A stretch of 64,000 nt of DNA from contig CAMKPZ010000002.1 of NCBI GenBank assembly GCA_946414805.1, positions 186,001-250,000 of the forward strand. The letters run 5' to 3'. The position numbers were made by a program, and so were the translations under genes. Positions 32,905-42,009 of this stretch are shown here, piece by piece. Within the stretch, counting starts at the first letter, position 1. Each line of letters starts with the position of its first letter. This DNA is from an uncultured Bacteroidales bacterium. Its GTDB lineage: Bacteria; Bacteroidota; Bacteroidia; Bacteroidales; Paludibacteraceae. The notes beneath the pieces are model-generated. The model saw only the letters and a program-made list of their open reading frames with translations. It made no database searches and was not told the origin of the DNA.

Positions 32905-34410
32905 CTATTTGTCTGTTTTTTGTATCTCTCCTACAGCTATATTTAGTAAAATTTCACGTAGTTCAATACTATTTGTGCCTAATTTTTTAGCAGTCCTGTT
33001 CTTGAAATTTCTGATTCCGCTAATCCCGTAATGTAACATCTCTGCTAATTGTTCACTATTGGAAATACCCAACAATACAAGTATACATAGCCGAATTTCT
33101 CTTTCCGAGAGATGATATGATGTCTGTAATTTGGTCGCAAGCATACCAAAGCGGTCATTGATCAACTCGAATAATGCTTCCGTCTCTTTCCAATGAATAT
33201 TCTTCGGAAAATCCCCGGAATGGATGAGGATAGTACAATTTTGCTCTGTCTGGGATAGCAGATTTTTTGTATATTCCGTATGTTCGTGCACAATCTGCTC
33301 ATGTTGCTGTTTAATATCTTTGTTTTTCGCACGCATATCGTCTATTTGTTGGGAAAGCAATTGATGCTGTCGGCGTTTTCTATGAATGTATATCAGCAGA
33401 ACTATTCCTATTACCAATATGGTGGCAACTATAGCATACAACCATCGCAAATCCGGCTTGCGGTTTAAATCCTGCTGCAATAATTGAACGGCTCGGGTTA
33501 GTTTTTCTTTATCCGGCTCATACTCGTAATAACGAATATCTTCCCGTTGCGAGGATAGTTCTGCTATTTCCCGTGCACACAATGTAGAATCAAAATGAGT
33601 AATAATATACAATGCATTGAATCTGTCTTGATAATTGGCATCGGGATGGGTCAATAATATGTTCGCATACCATAAAGCCGAATCTATCTCTGATAATTTA
33701 TAGAAAGATTGTGCTTTAATGATTGCACATGTAGGCATAGTTATTCCGTAAGATTGCATGGATATAGTAGCACAATATATAGCCGAATCGTACTGGTGAA
33801 TTTGCAAATATAATTCAGCTTTTGTTTCATTAACTTTCGCTTGAACACCTTGATCCCAGCACTCATTTTCAATTCTCTTTATGAGGGAAAGAGCGCCGTC
33901 TTTGTCTGCGCATATGGCCAATTCAAACGCCATATCATTAAGCAGGTAGTAATAGGAGATAGTGTCACCGTTTTGGAGGAACATATCTGCTGATCGCTCG
34001 AACATATCATACGATAACTGAAATTCTCCTGCCAGATGGCAAAGATCTCCCATATTGCTATAGACGCGCCCTAAGATATGATAGTCTTTTGTACCGGAAT
34101 GGGTGGCATCAATGAACGCCTGCATGGCTTCGGCGGGATCGCCTTTCTCGCGCAGCAGACGGCCGTAATGATAGCAGGCATGGGCGTATTCTGACTGCTG
34201 ACGGCTGAATACTGAATGCTCCTTCAGCGTCTCATACGCTTGCGCGAGGGTGGTGCTGTCGCCCGCATCAATACCGTACATCTGTCCCGCCTGCCAGAGG
34301 CTGTCCGCCTGCGCCACCACATCCTGCGCCTCACGGATGGAGCGGGGCGCGCAGGATGATAGCAGGAGGCAACCAAGAAAAACAAAATATGTCCGGAGGT
34401 ATTTTCTCAT
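32905..34410 (-). CDS. TPR regulator with membrane anchor and C-terminal HTH
   Basis: A 501-residue protein of a design common in Bacteroidetes. A lipoprotein-like signal (LGCLLLSSC) is followed by TPR-type helices (about 25-310), a membrane segment LYAIVATILVIGIVLLIYI (about 325-345), a coiled coil and a C-terminal helix-turn-helix. The HTH region has LSEREIRLCILVLLG, then AEMLHYGISGIRNFKNRTAKKLG (motifs split), close to LuxR-type DNA-binding domains. It may sense envelope signals in the periplasm and regulate transcription. The start at 34410 follows the -7 box (34421-34428) by a very short leader. Confidence 0.8.
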   Translation of the reverse strand: MRKYLRTYFVFLGCLLLSSCAPRSIREAQDVVAQADSLWQAGQMYGIDAGDSTTLAQAYETLKEHSVFSRQQSEYAHACYHYGRLLREKGDPAEAMQAFIDATHSGTKDYHILGRVYSNMGDLCHLAGEFQLSYDMFERSADMFLQNGDTISYYYLLNDMAFELAICADKDGALSLIKRIENECWDQGVQAKVNETKAELYLQIHQYDSAIYCATISMQSYGITMPTCAIIKAQSFYKLSEIDSALWYANILLTHPDANYQDRFNALYIITHFDSTLCAREIAELSSQREDIRYYEYEPDKEKLTRAVQLLQQDLNRKPDLRWLYAIVATILVIGIVLLIYIHRKRRQHQLLSQQIDDMRAKNKDIKQQHEQIVHEHTEYTKNLLSQTEQNCTILIHSGDFPKNIHWKETEALFELINDRFGMLATKLQTSYHLSEREIRLCILVLLGISNSEQLAEMLHYGISGIRNFKNRTAKKLGTNSIELREILLNIAVGEIQKTDK

Positions 34411-34420
34411 AATGCGGCTG

Positions 34421-34428
34421 CAAAGGTA
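34421..34428 (-). promoter_or_regulatory. -7 promoter box of the TPR regulator
   Basis: TACCTTTG on the minus strand, about 11 bases before the chosen ATG, implying a near-leaderless mRNA. Confidence 0.75.
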
Positions 34429-34466
34429 CAAAATAATTCTCATTTATGCAAAAATATCATATATAA

Positions 34467-34498
34467 TTTGGTTATATCATTTCTTTTTTGTACCTTTG
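34467..34498 (+). promoter_or_regulatory. Promoter of the small membrane protein at 34559
   Basis: TTTG at 34467-34470 and TACCTTTG at 34491-34498. Divergent from the TPR-regulator promoter. Confidence 0.8.
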
Positions 34499-34558
34499 CG
34501 GCGGTTTATTCGGGTCCGGATAGCATGTAAGACTGTAATTCACCAAAATCAAATAAAA

Positions 34559-35047
34559 ATGAAGAAGATTTTAGCAATCGTATGCGCAAGCGTGATCGCG
34601 ATCGGCGCGATGGCGCAGTCACCCGTTTACCGAGTAGGAGACAAATACATGATGAACGGCGAGATGATGAACAAGCGCGAGTTCAAGGGGTATCTGCAGA
34701 ACACCTGCCCGGAAGCTTTTGCTCTGTTCGACAACGGTCACAGACTGTCCATCGCCGGATGGTCATGCTTCGGCGTAGGTCTGGCGGTGAACACCGCAGG
34801 CAGCACTCTCCTGAACCTCTATCTGCGCGCCGAGACGAAGAACCCTAACCTTTTTGATGTAGGAACCTCGCTGACCTCGTTGGGGGCCGGCGTGACGATA
34901 GCGGGTATCACCTGTATCAGCGTCGGATACACGCGGATGCACAAGGCGGTGAACCTGTACAATATAGAGAAAGCGCATCGCCCTGACCTGAGATGGGTCT
35001 TCGGACTGAACAACGAAGGCGGGATGAGTGTCGCTATGCAGTTCTAA
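34559..35047 (+). CDS. Exported or membrane protein of unknown function
   Basis: A 162-residue protein with a signal peptide (KKILAIVCASVIAIGAMAQ). The mature part has YRVGDKYMMNGEMMNKREF, then two hydrophobic stretches (about 60-85 and 98-120) and a polar end (VFGLNNEGGMSVAMQF). The terminal Phe and Gly/Ala-rich hydrophobic segments could suit a small membrane or barrel-associated protein. Long upstream frames exist, but the promoter fixes this start. The stop overlaps the end of folK by 4 bp (convergent). Confidence 0.7.
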   Translation: MKKILAIVCASVIAIGAMAQSPVYRVGDKYMMNGEMMNKREFKGYLQNTCPEAFALFDNGHRLSIAGWSCFGVGLAVNTAGSTLLNLYLRAETKNPNLFDVGTSLTSLGAGVTIAGITCISVGYTRMHKAVNLYNIEKAHRPDLRWVFGLNNEGGMSVAMQF

Positions 35048-35493
35048 GGAAAGATCTCCGCGAGGGGAATACGCACGAAATCACGCTCCTGCCAGAGAGG
35101 ATGGGGGAGAGTGAGCAACGGTATGTCGCTCATTGGTGATTGGCAACCGGTAATGGATGATCGGATCTCCTTGCCTTCGTCGTCAAAGGCGCGGATGAGA
35201 TCAATATCTATCGTGCGGTCGGAATAAATGCCTTGGGTCGATTTATGAGTTCGGCCTAAGGCTTTTTCTATGCCCTGGGTGGCACGCAGCACCTCTATCG
35301 GCGCCATCGGCGTAACGAGACGGCAACAGAGATTGCAGAACGCATGATCGGAGGTGAAACCCCATGCCCGGGAATAAAAAAAAGAAGAGCAGCGATCGAC
35401 GGAACCGATAAGCTGTTCTATACGGCGTATGGCTTCACGCAGCGTTTGTTCGCGATCACCTAAGTTCGCTCCGAGAGAAAGATAATAAACCAT
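35044..35493 (-). CDS. folK: 2-amino-4-hydroxy-6-hydroxymethyldihydropteridine diphosphokinase
   Basis: A 149-residue HPPK enzyme, which transfers pyrophosphate from ATP to 6-hydroxymethyl-dihydropterin in folate synthesis. Family motifs: YLSLGANLGDRE at the start, SSFFYSRAWGF, EKALGRTHKS, DRTIDIDLI (Mg and ATP site) and LPHPLWQERDFV. An insertion of about 15 residues (SSITGCQSPMSD) separates the last two motifs. The start overlaps the CvpA-like gene by 38 bp, so the two are cotranscribed. Confidence 0.93.
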   Translation of the reverse strand: MVYYLSLGANLGDREQTLREAIRRIEQLIGSVDRCSSFFYSRAWGFTSDHAFCNLCCRLVTPMAPIEVLRATQGIEKALGRTHKSTQGIYSDRTIDIDLIRAFDDEGKEIRSSITGCQSPMSDIPLLTLPHPLWQERDFVRIPLAEIFP

Positions 35494-35947
35494 CTGTGAG
35501 TTGCACCATCCGCGGATAGAGCACCGAACTCTGCACTACCGGCGAGTTGTCGAGATAATGATAAGCCTCGTTGGTCCGATCCATGACAAAAACAACAATC
35601 AGCACCAACAGACCGTATTTGCATACGCCGAAAAGCCCTCCGGCAAGACGGTTCGCCCAACCGAGATGGACCGCCTTCAGAAACTTATTGAGCATCTTCG
35701 CTGCAATAGAAAGGACGATCGCGATAGCGAGGAAGACAAGGGTGTACCCCACCACATCGCATACGCCTTGCGGCCACGCAAAAAGCGAGAGCAGAAAGGC
35801 GGAGAACGGCGGAGCGATGAGACGCGCACCAAGTGCTCCGAGAATCACCACCGCGAAGGCGATGATCTCGGAGACAAGGCCGCGCATCAGACCTCGGACG
35901 AGGCCTACGAGAAGAGGCAGGAGTATAAGGATATCCAGCCAGTTCAT
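35456..35947 (-). CDS. CvpA-family membrane protein
   Basis: A 163-residue inner-membrane protein with about four hydrophobic segments. The start MNWLDILILLPLLVGLVRGL and the RGLMRGLVSEI segment are typical of CvpA/colicin V production proteins. The family is linked to envelope tolerance but has no defined biochemical role. It overlaps folK by 38 bp and begins 3 bp after the DUF5689 lipoprotein gene. Confidence 0.85.
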   Translation of the reverse strand: MNWLDILILLPLLVGLVRGLMRGLVSEIIAFAVVILGALGARLIAPPFSAFLLSLFAWPQGVCDVVGYTLVFLAIAIVLSIAAKMLNKFLKAVHLGWANRLAGGLFGVCKYGLLVLIVVFVMDRTNEAYHYLDNSPVVQSSVLYPRMVQLTDGLLSFSRSELR

Positions 35948-35950
35948 CGA

Positions 35951-37180
35951 TTAGCGGTAATCATTCGGATTAAACTCTTTCGGAATCCACGGATCATCAT
36001 GATCATTGGTCATGTTGATATCCGCTACGCCGACACCCGGTATACCGCGCGGAGTAACCGACCACTCGTATCCGTCGAGCTTGTTAGAAGCCATATCAGA
36101 CGCCTTGTCGAGATACCAACCGAGGATACCGGTGACAGTACCGGAGAAAGACGGACAATCGGCTACGCCGTGACGGTCTGCGCCCGGGAGATAGTAATAG
36201 GCGAATTTCGCATACTCCGAGTTGGAGCACATGATCTTGTTGGCGCCATCGGCGATAACACGGCTCTGCGGATAACCGATATTCTGGGTAGTCGGCGCAA
36301 AGACATTGGCGTTAGACGAACTGTCGGGATGAAGCGTGTCGCATTTCGCGAGGGAACCGTTATTATCGAACTCACCGGTGAAATGCACATTCTTGATGCG
36401 CACGAGACGACCGTCCGCCTTACGCACTTGATCCATACCGGCTGCATCCGTAGCAGGCTTGAGAGGCACTTTGGCATAAAGCTCCGCCAGGGTCATCTCG
36501 TCATAGACGAGTTGGGACGCATCCGGAGTGCCGATCATGCGTGTTGCGCGGCGGAAGACACCGCTGGGAATACGACCCGGGCACCATCCTACTTTCTGCG
36601 ATGCGTTCATCGCATAGATATTGTTGTTGTAGGACGGCACGCAGAGCTGCGGCTGGTTGGCATAACGGCCTACTGCCAGTCCGTTGCAACGGATCAGGAT
36701 CTCCTGACCGATCTGGTACATACCGCCGGACGAACCCAGATCCACGGAGATACGCAGGTTCTGCTGGTCTATGTCCGCACCGGTAGACCAGTCCTTGGTC
36801 TGCTGGATCACCAGCGCTTTGTAGAAATTGCCGGCATAGTCATCCGTGGAGACCCGTCCGCGGATATAGATACCGAGGGTGTCGGTCTTGATCGTATCTA
36901 CGGAATACAGATAGAGGCCGTGATTGGCGTCATACGAGCGCTCACGGTAAGGCGTAGTGTCGTTATGGAAACTGCCCTCCTCCGTCATGAAGGCATCAAG
37001 GAACTCATTGAGCGAATAGATCTTATAGCCATGCACGGGGTTCTCGTCCGCCAGAATCTGATCCAGCGAACCCGCCTGTACAAACACATCCTCGGTCCCT
37101 AAAGCCTTCGGTTCGCAGGAAACCAAACCAAGTACAAAGGTACAAAGTACAAAGTACAATATATATTTCGGAGTCTTCAT
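35951..37180 (-). CDS. DUF5689-family lipoprotein, partner of the TonB receptor
   Basis: A 409-residue lipoprotein (LGLVSC, Cys at about 22). The segment IYIRGRVSTDDYAGNFYKAL and the later ISVDLGSSGGMY (split) match the DUF5689 pattern of Bacteroidetes. Such proteins are usually encoded beside TonB receptors, and here only 5 bp separates them. The likely role is surface capture of a ligand for the receptor. The signal-peptide core ILYFVLCTFVL is encoded by TTTGTAC DNA heptads. Confidence 0.85.
   Translation of the reverse strand: MKTPKYILYFVLCTFVLGLVSCEPKALGTEDVFVQAGSLDQILADENPVHGYKIYSLNEFLDAFMTEEGSFHNDTTPYRERSYDANHGLYLYSVDTIKTDTLGIYIRGRVSTDDYAGNFYKALVIQQTKDWSTGADIDQQNLRISVDLGSSGGMYQIGQEILIRCNGLAVGRYANQPQLCVPSYNNNIYAMNASQKVGWCPGRIPSGVFRRATRMIGTPDASQLVYDEMTLAELYAKVPLKPATDAAGMDQVRKADGRLVRIKNVHFTGEFDNNGSLAKCDTLHPDSSSNANVFAPTTQNIGYPQSRVIADGANKIMCSNSEYAKFAYYYLPGADRHGVADCPSFSGTVTGILGWYLDKASDMASNKLDGYEWSVTPRGIPGVGVADINMTNDHDDPWIPKEFNPNDYR
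37135..37163. repeat. Heptad array AAAGTAC encoding a signal peptide
   Basis: Four 7-bp units read on the minus strand as YFVLCTFVL, the hydrophobic core of the DUF5689 lipoprotein signal. Confidence 0.85.
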
Positions 37181-37185
37181 AGTGC

Positions 37186-40100
37186 TTAGAATTTATAGGT
37201 TACTGTTAAGAAGAAGTTTACTCCCCAGGCATAGTAATACTTGGACGGGTATTTCCATGCATTGGCGGTGATGACAGAGTTCTGGTAGTCCTTCTCGCCC
37301 TGACGCACGGCGCGCGGCAGACGGGCCTGCTGGTAACCTCCTGTCTTGAAATGGGTGTTGTTGGTGAGGTTGGTTACCGAGAGGTTGATCGAAACGGACT
37401 GGCGGTTAGGCAGATAGATCAGTTTGCCCACCGATGCGTCGATCAGGAAACGGTTCAGCGGGTTGGTGGCTGCCAGATTCTCCTGCATCGTCATGATGTT
37501 ATACGGATATTTGAGCACCGGAACACCGTTGGCGTCAAGCACTGCGTTCTCATATACCACATTGCCGTTCTCGTCGAAATCCCAACGGAGGAGTTGCCCG
37601 TCCGTGGTTTGGATAGCATTCGCATTCTCGTCGCCAAACCAGCCGTTCACTGCCGTTCCGTCTGTTCGTGTACCGGTGTACAGACCCTGCATACGACGGC
37701 TCGGAGCCACGGAGAGATAATTCCAGTCGTGATAGCTGACAGTCACATCCGCAAACCACATCTTCGGATGGAAGAACGACAGTTTGAGAGAAGCGTTCAC
37801 CTGCGGACCGGTCGAGAGTTTGAGACCCTTCAAAAGCACCTTGTCCTCGGTCTCGAAGACAAGTGCCTTGGTCGACTGGTCCTGCGTCATCGGCATGCCG
37901 TTCTCCGCTGACTGGATAGCGCGTGCATCGCTCGTATAGCGGTAATCGCCTACGGATGCCACACCGGTCAGGGTGAAGTATGTACCGAGTTTCACAGCCG
38001 CTGCCGCCTCGATACCCATGTAGCGCTTGTCAATACCGGTGAGAGCCTGGTTGACGAACGTACGCGCCTCGTCGTCGTAGTAGCCGTTCAGCTCCGTGCC
38101 GTTCCAACTCTGGGTGAAGAAACCCGTTACACGGCCGCGGACGATCGGGTAGTTGAACTCATAGGTCAGGTCCGCCGAAGCAACCTTCTCAGACGCAGCG
38201 TAGAAATCCACAAGCGATTTGGCATTGTCGTGGGTGTAGATATTCGAGACAACGCGGTCGTGTACACGCTGCGAGATATACGCATCGCGTGCATACGGAG
38301 CACGGGTCTCTGCAAGCGCATTGAGTTTCAAACGGTTACGACCGTTGATCTTATAGTTGACGCCGAACTTGAAAGCCGGATCCAGGAAATGGTGCGCATC
38401 GCCGGCATAGGTGGTGCCGGCTTTCAGAGATCCGTCTGCCTCTGCCGACTTGATGAGGTCGTAGGACTTCTGTCCGTAATAGAGATAGCGCCTGCTTCCG
38501 TCTCCTATCGCACGCTCTTCCGCTACTTTGGTCAGATACCATGCACGGCCGTTGAGCATGTTGGTGGTGCGCTGCATGGAGCTGTAATCGAGAGCCAGCG
38601 CATAGTAGAGATCCACCTCGTTGAACGACCACTCGTTCTGGAACCAAGCCTTCACGTTGCCCATATTGATGCGGTAGTCGTAGCCGAAGCGGCGGCCGTT
38701 AGCCTTGATCACATCATCATAATCCGAAGCGATCTCGTTCTTGCGCACATTCGCGATATCCTCCTGGGTGAAGCCGGAGTTGGTCGCCAGCTCCTTGATA
38801 TCACGGTCAGCGAATGCATCAATATCGATCCACTGGTTACCGCCGAGCAGATCATCAATGGTCTTATAGTGAATACCTTGCGAGAACTTGCCTTCTACGC
38901 CAAGGGTCATCTTCAGATGGTCATACTTGGTGTTGACATAATTGAAGGTTGCGTTCACCTCCTGGATGTCATTATGGCGGCGCTCCTGGATATAACGCGC
39001 GGAGCCGTTCGGATTATTGACATTATTGGCGAGGTTGGCAGCATAGATATTCTCCCAATCGATCTGGGTCGTCTTGTTGTCGCGCGCTTTCCAGAGATTA
39101 ACGAGGTTCATATACTGGTCTTTGTTAACCGACGGACCTACCCATGCACCCGGATTCATAGGATCCTCGAAACCGGAGCCGAGACTGTTGCCCTTCATGT
39201 CCTCGCCGATGAAAAGTCCCCACGGATAGTGGTTGCCGGCGTCGTCGAAGAGCTGCGCAGCGGAACTCGGATTATTGGGGTTGGCGATCTGGCCATCCCA
39301 GAGGAAGGAAGGCAGATTACGGTAGTAATCCGGACGCGGATCCGGCGCGTTGTAGAAATTGAGCGCCGAGTTCGAATACCATGAGTAATGGTATCCGGCT
39401 GCCACTTTCAGTTTCTGCTGCTCGTCGATCTTGTACTCATATGAGGCAATGACCGTAGGATCATAGGACTTCACGATACGCGAGTTACGAACCTGACCGT
39501 TCTGGTAACCCCAATAGGGGTTATAGTTATTCGAACCGGTGAGATCATACACCTCTTGGGTCACTGCCGCATTCTGGCCGCGCTCGGTAGGAGCACCGAA
39601 AGTGATCAGTTTGAGGCGGGCGTTCTCCCAAAACTTCTCGGCGGTGAAGAAATAACCCAGCGAGTAGTATTTGATACCTTCTCCGATGATGCCCTTATTG
39701 TCAATATAAGGGGAGAAACGGTAAGCCAACTGGCCGGTGAAAGCCCATCCGTTGGAGAGCACTCCGGAGGAATAGGTGGCGTTCACGCGTGCTTTGTAGT
39801 TACGGTTGGTTCCGGCTACGCCTACTTTCCATCCCTGTGCATAACGGCTGGCACCCATGAGGTAGTTGGTCGACTGACCGAGTCCGCCGAAGGTGAAGTT
39901 GGTCGCCTCCATCGGGTTTACCACCTCTTTATAACGGCTTGCGTCGTTGAGTCCGCCCATAGCAGAGTAGTTGAACTGGCCGCGCTCCTGAGAATTGAAA
40001 TGCAGACCCTCGATGTAATAACTCTCCGCCGTCGATTGGTAACCACGGTTGCGGTAACGCGCTGTGGACCAAGCGAATGAGGTGTTGGAGTTGAAGACAT

Positions 40101-40518
40101 CGGTGGATGCGGAAGAGGAAGAAGCCTGCGCTTGAGAGCGTCCTTCGTCATCCGACATTTCTTCTTCTGTCAGATTCAGCAAGATCTCGCCTTGGGTCTG
40201 CGCCACAATGTCCTGCTGCAAGGAGATGGCATCCATCTGGTTGGACTGATCCGCGGAGAGGTTCACGAGTTCGAGCGCAGCGACATAGCCGTCCGCCTCA
40301 ATCAGCACCTCCTCGTCGATCGCCTCCAGATAGAGCAGAGAAAACTCACCCGACGCATTGGTCGTGGTTGAAATGTTTTGGTTTGCCAATGTTACCTTGG
40401 CGCCCACAACAGGACTCTGCGTTGCACCGTCGATAACCCGACCCTTGAGCGATGTCTGCGCCATTACGCTAAGCGAGAGCAACAAGGCAGCCATCAGAGA
40501 AAAGAGTTTTTGTCTCAT
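37186..40518 (-). CDS. TonB-dependent outer-membrane receptor with CarboxypepD-reg domain
   Basis: A 1110-residue receptor. Signal peptide (FSLMAALLLSLSVMAQ), then a carboxypeptidase regulatory-like domain (GRVIDGATQSPVVGAKVTLA, residues about 26-110), a plug region with YRNRGYQSTAESYYIEGLHF, and a long beta barrel ending in FFLTVTYKF with terminal Phe. It imports a ligand across the outer membrane using TonB energy. The ligand is unknown. Between the first domain and the plug there is a Ser/Ala-rich linker. It is paired with the DUF5689 lipoprotein rather than a SusD. Confidence 0.92.
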   Translation of the reverse strand: MRQKLFSLMAALLLSLSVMAQTSLKGRVIDGATQSPVVGAKVTLANQNISTTTNASGEFSLLYLEAIDEEVLIEADGYVAALELVNLSADQSNQMDAISLQQDIVAQTQGEILLNLTEEEMSDDEGRSQAQASSSSASTDVFNSNTSFAWSTARYRNRGYQSTAESYYIEGLHFNSQERGQFNYSAMGGLNDASRYKEVVNPMEATNFTFGGLGQSTNYLMGASRYAQGWKVGVAGTNRNYKARVNATYSSGVLSNGWAFTGQLAYRFSPYIDNKGIIGEGIKYYSLGYFFTAEKFWENARLKLITFGAPTERGQNAAVTQEVYDLTGSNNYNPYWGYQNGQVRNSRIVKSYDPTVIASYEYKIDEQQKLKVAAGYHYSWYSNSALNFYNAPDPRPDYYRNLPSFLWDGQIANPNNPSSAAQLFDDAGNHYPWGLFIGEDMKGNSLGSGFEDPMNPGAWVGPSVNKDQYMNLVNLWKARDNKTTQIDWENIYAANLANNVNNPNGSARYIQERRHNDIQEVNATFNYVNTKYDHLKMTLGVEGKFSQGIHYKTIDDLLGGNQWIDIDAFADRDIKELATNSGFTQEDIANVRKNEIASDYDDVIKANGRRFGYDYRINMGNVKAWFQNEWSFNEVDLYYALALDYSSMQRTTNMLNGRAWYLTKVAEERAIGDGSRRYLYYGQKSYDLIKSAEADGSLKAGTTYAGDAHHFLDPAFKFGVNYKINGRNRLKLNALAETRAPYARDAYISQRVHDRVVSNIYTHDNAKSLVDFYAASEKVASADLTYEFNYPIVRGRVTGFFTQSWNGTELNGYYDDEARTFVNQALTGIDKRYMGIEAAAAVKLGTYFTLTGVASVGDYRYTSDARAIQSAENGMPMTQDQSTKALVFETEDKVLLKGLKLSTGPQVNASLKLSFFHPKMWFADVTVSYHDWNYLSVAPSRRMQGLYTGTRTDGTAVNGWFGDENANAIQTTDGQLLRWDFDENGNVVYENAVLDANGVPVLKYPYNIMTMQENLAATNPLNRFLIDASVGKLIYLPNRQSVSINLSVTNLTNNTHFKTGGYQQARLPRAVRQGEKDYQNSVITANAWKYPSKYYYAWGVNFFLTVTYKF

Positions 40519-40569
40519 AACGATTGTTTGTTAGTGTTTTTATGGTTAATGATAGTTACTATTCTGTGA

Positions 40570-41967
40570 TTAGAACTCAGCTGTCTTCGGAGTACGCGGG
40601 AACGGAATGACATCGCGGATGTTCTGCATGCCGGTTACGAAGAGCATCAGTCGCTCGAAACCGAGTCCGAATCCGGCGTGCGGAGCAGCGCCGAAGCGGC
40701 GGGTGTCGAGATACCACCACATGTCCTTCATCGGGATATGGCGTCGCTCGATCTCGCTGTTGAGCTTGTCAAGGCTCTCCTCACGGACGCTGCCGCCGAT
40801 GATCTCGCCGATCTGCGGGAAGAGCACATCGGTGCCCTGAACGGTCTTGTTGTCCTCATTGATCTTCATGTAGAACGCCTTGATCTCTTTCGGATAATCG
40901 GTCATGATCACGGGCTTGCGGAAGTGCTCCTCTACGAGGAAACGCTCGTGCTCGGAACTCAGATCATCGCCCCAGTTGCAGGGGAACTCGAATTTCTTAC
41001 CGTTCTTGATCGCCTCCTGGAGGATATTGATACCCTCGGTGTACGGCAGGCGCACGAACTCGGTATCCACAACGGAGCGCAGACGCTCGATAAGACCTTT
41101 GTCCACGTATTGGTTGAGGAACTCGAGGTCGTCCATACAATGGTCAAGCGCCCAGCGTACGCAGTACTTGATAAAATCCTCCTCGAGATCCATAAGCTCA
41201 TCCTTCTGGATAAAAGCGATCTCGGGTTCGATCATCCAGAACTCGGCGAGGTGGCGCGGCGTATTGCTGTTCTCGGCGCGGAAAGTAGGACCGAACGTAT
41301 AGATCTTGCCTAACGCCATAGCCCCCAGTTCGCCTTCGAGCTGTCCGCTGACGGTGAGGGCGGTCATCTTGCCGAAGAAATCGTCGGAGTAATCGATCTG
41401 CCCGTCCTCGGTCTTCTTCAGATTATAGAGGTTCTTGGTGGTCACCTGGAACATCTGACCGGCTCCTTCGCAGTCGGAGGCGGTGATCAGAGGCGTATGG
41501 AAATAGAAATAGCCGTGCTCGTGGAAATAGGTGTGGATCGCCATCGCCATATTATGACGGATACGGAAGACTGCCCCGAAAGTGTTGGTACGCGGACGGA
41601 GGTGCGCAATGGTGCGCAGGAACTCCATACTCAGTCCTTTCTTCTGAAGCGGGTACTTCTCCGGATCGGCGGTGCCATAGACCTCCAGTCCTGTCAGTTG
41701 GATCTCCACGGTCTGACCGGCACCCTGGCTCTCCACAAGGATTCCGGTAGCGGAGATACAGGATCCGGTGGTAACCGGTTTGAGTTGCTCCTCGGTGAAT
41801 TTCGCCATGTCGGCTACGATCTGGATATTCTTGATCGTGGAGCCGTCATTGAGGGCGATAAAGGAGATATTCTTGTTTCCTCTACGGCTGCGAACCCATC
41901 CGCGCACATTGATCTCTGCGCCGAAATCGGTTCGTTTTAAGGCATCTATGATTACTGTTCGTTGCAT
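40570..41967 (-). CDS. asnS: Asparaginyl-tRNA synthetase
   Basis: A 465-residue class II synthetase that charges tRNA-Asn. An OB-fold anticodon domain (about 15-105) starts [19 protein letters not shown]. The catalytic core has [19 protein letters not shown] (motif 1 area), [20 protein letters not shown] (motif 2) and the C-terminal [19 protein letters not shown] (motif 3). The last residues [10 protein letters not shown] are typical of bacterial AsnS. It lies between dnaB and the TonB receptor in the same direction. Confidence 0.97.
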   Translation of the reverse strand: MQRTVIIDALKRTDFGAEINVRGWVRSRRGNKNISFIALNDGSTIKNIQIVADMAKFTEEQLKPVTTGSCISATGILVESQGAGQTVEIQLTGLEVYGTADPEKYPLQKKGLSMEFLRTIAHLRPRTNTFGAVFRIRHNMAMAIHTYFHEHGYFYFHTPLITASDCEGAGQMFQVTTKNLYNLKKTEDGQIDYSDDFFGKMTALTVSGQLEGELGAMALGKIYTFGPTFRAENSNTPRHLAEFWMIEPEIAFIQKDELMDLEEDFIKYCVRWALDHCMDDLEFLNQYVDKGLIERLRSVVDTEFVRLPYTEGINILQEAIKNGKKFEFPCNWGDDLSSEHERFLVEEHFRKPVIMTDYPKEIKAFYMKINEDNKTVQGTDVLFPQIGEIIGGSVREESLDKLNSEIERRHIPMKDMWWYLDTRRFGAAPHAGFGLGFERLMLFVTGMQNIRDVIPFPRTPKTAEF

Positions 41968-42009
41968 ATATAGTGTTTTTATTAATTACAAATTGTGAAT
42001 GGTTATGTG

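Noticed and set aside
35501..37102. 533-codon plus-strand frame opposite cvpA and DUF5689
   Set aside because: It lies wholly antisense to two genes with clear motifs and has no promoter or ribosome site.
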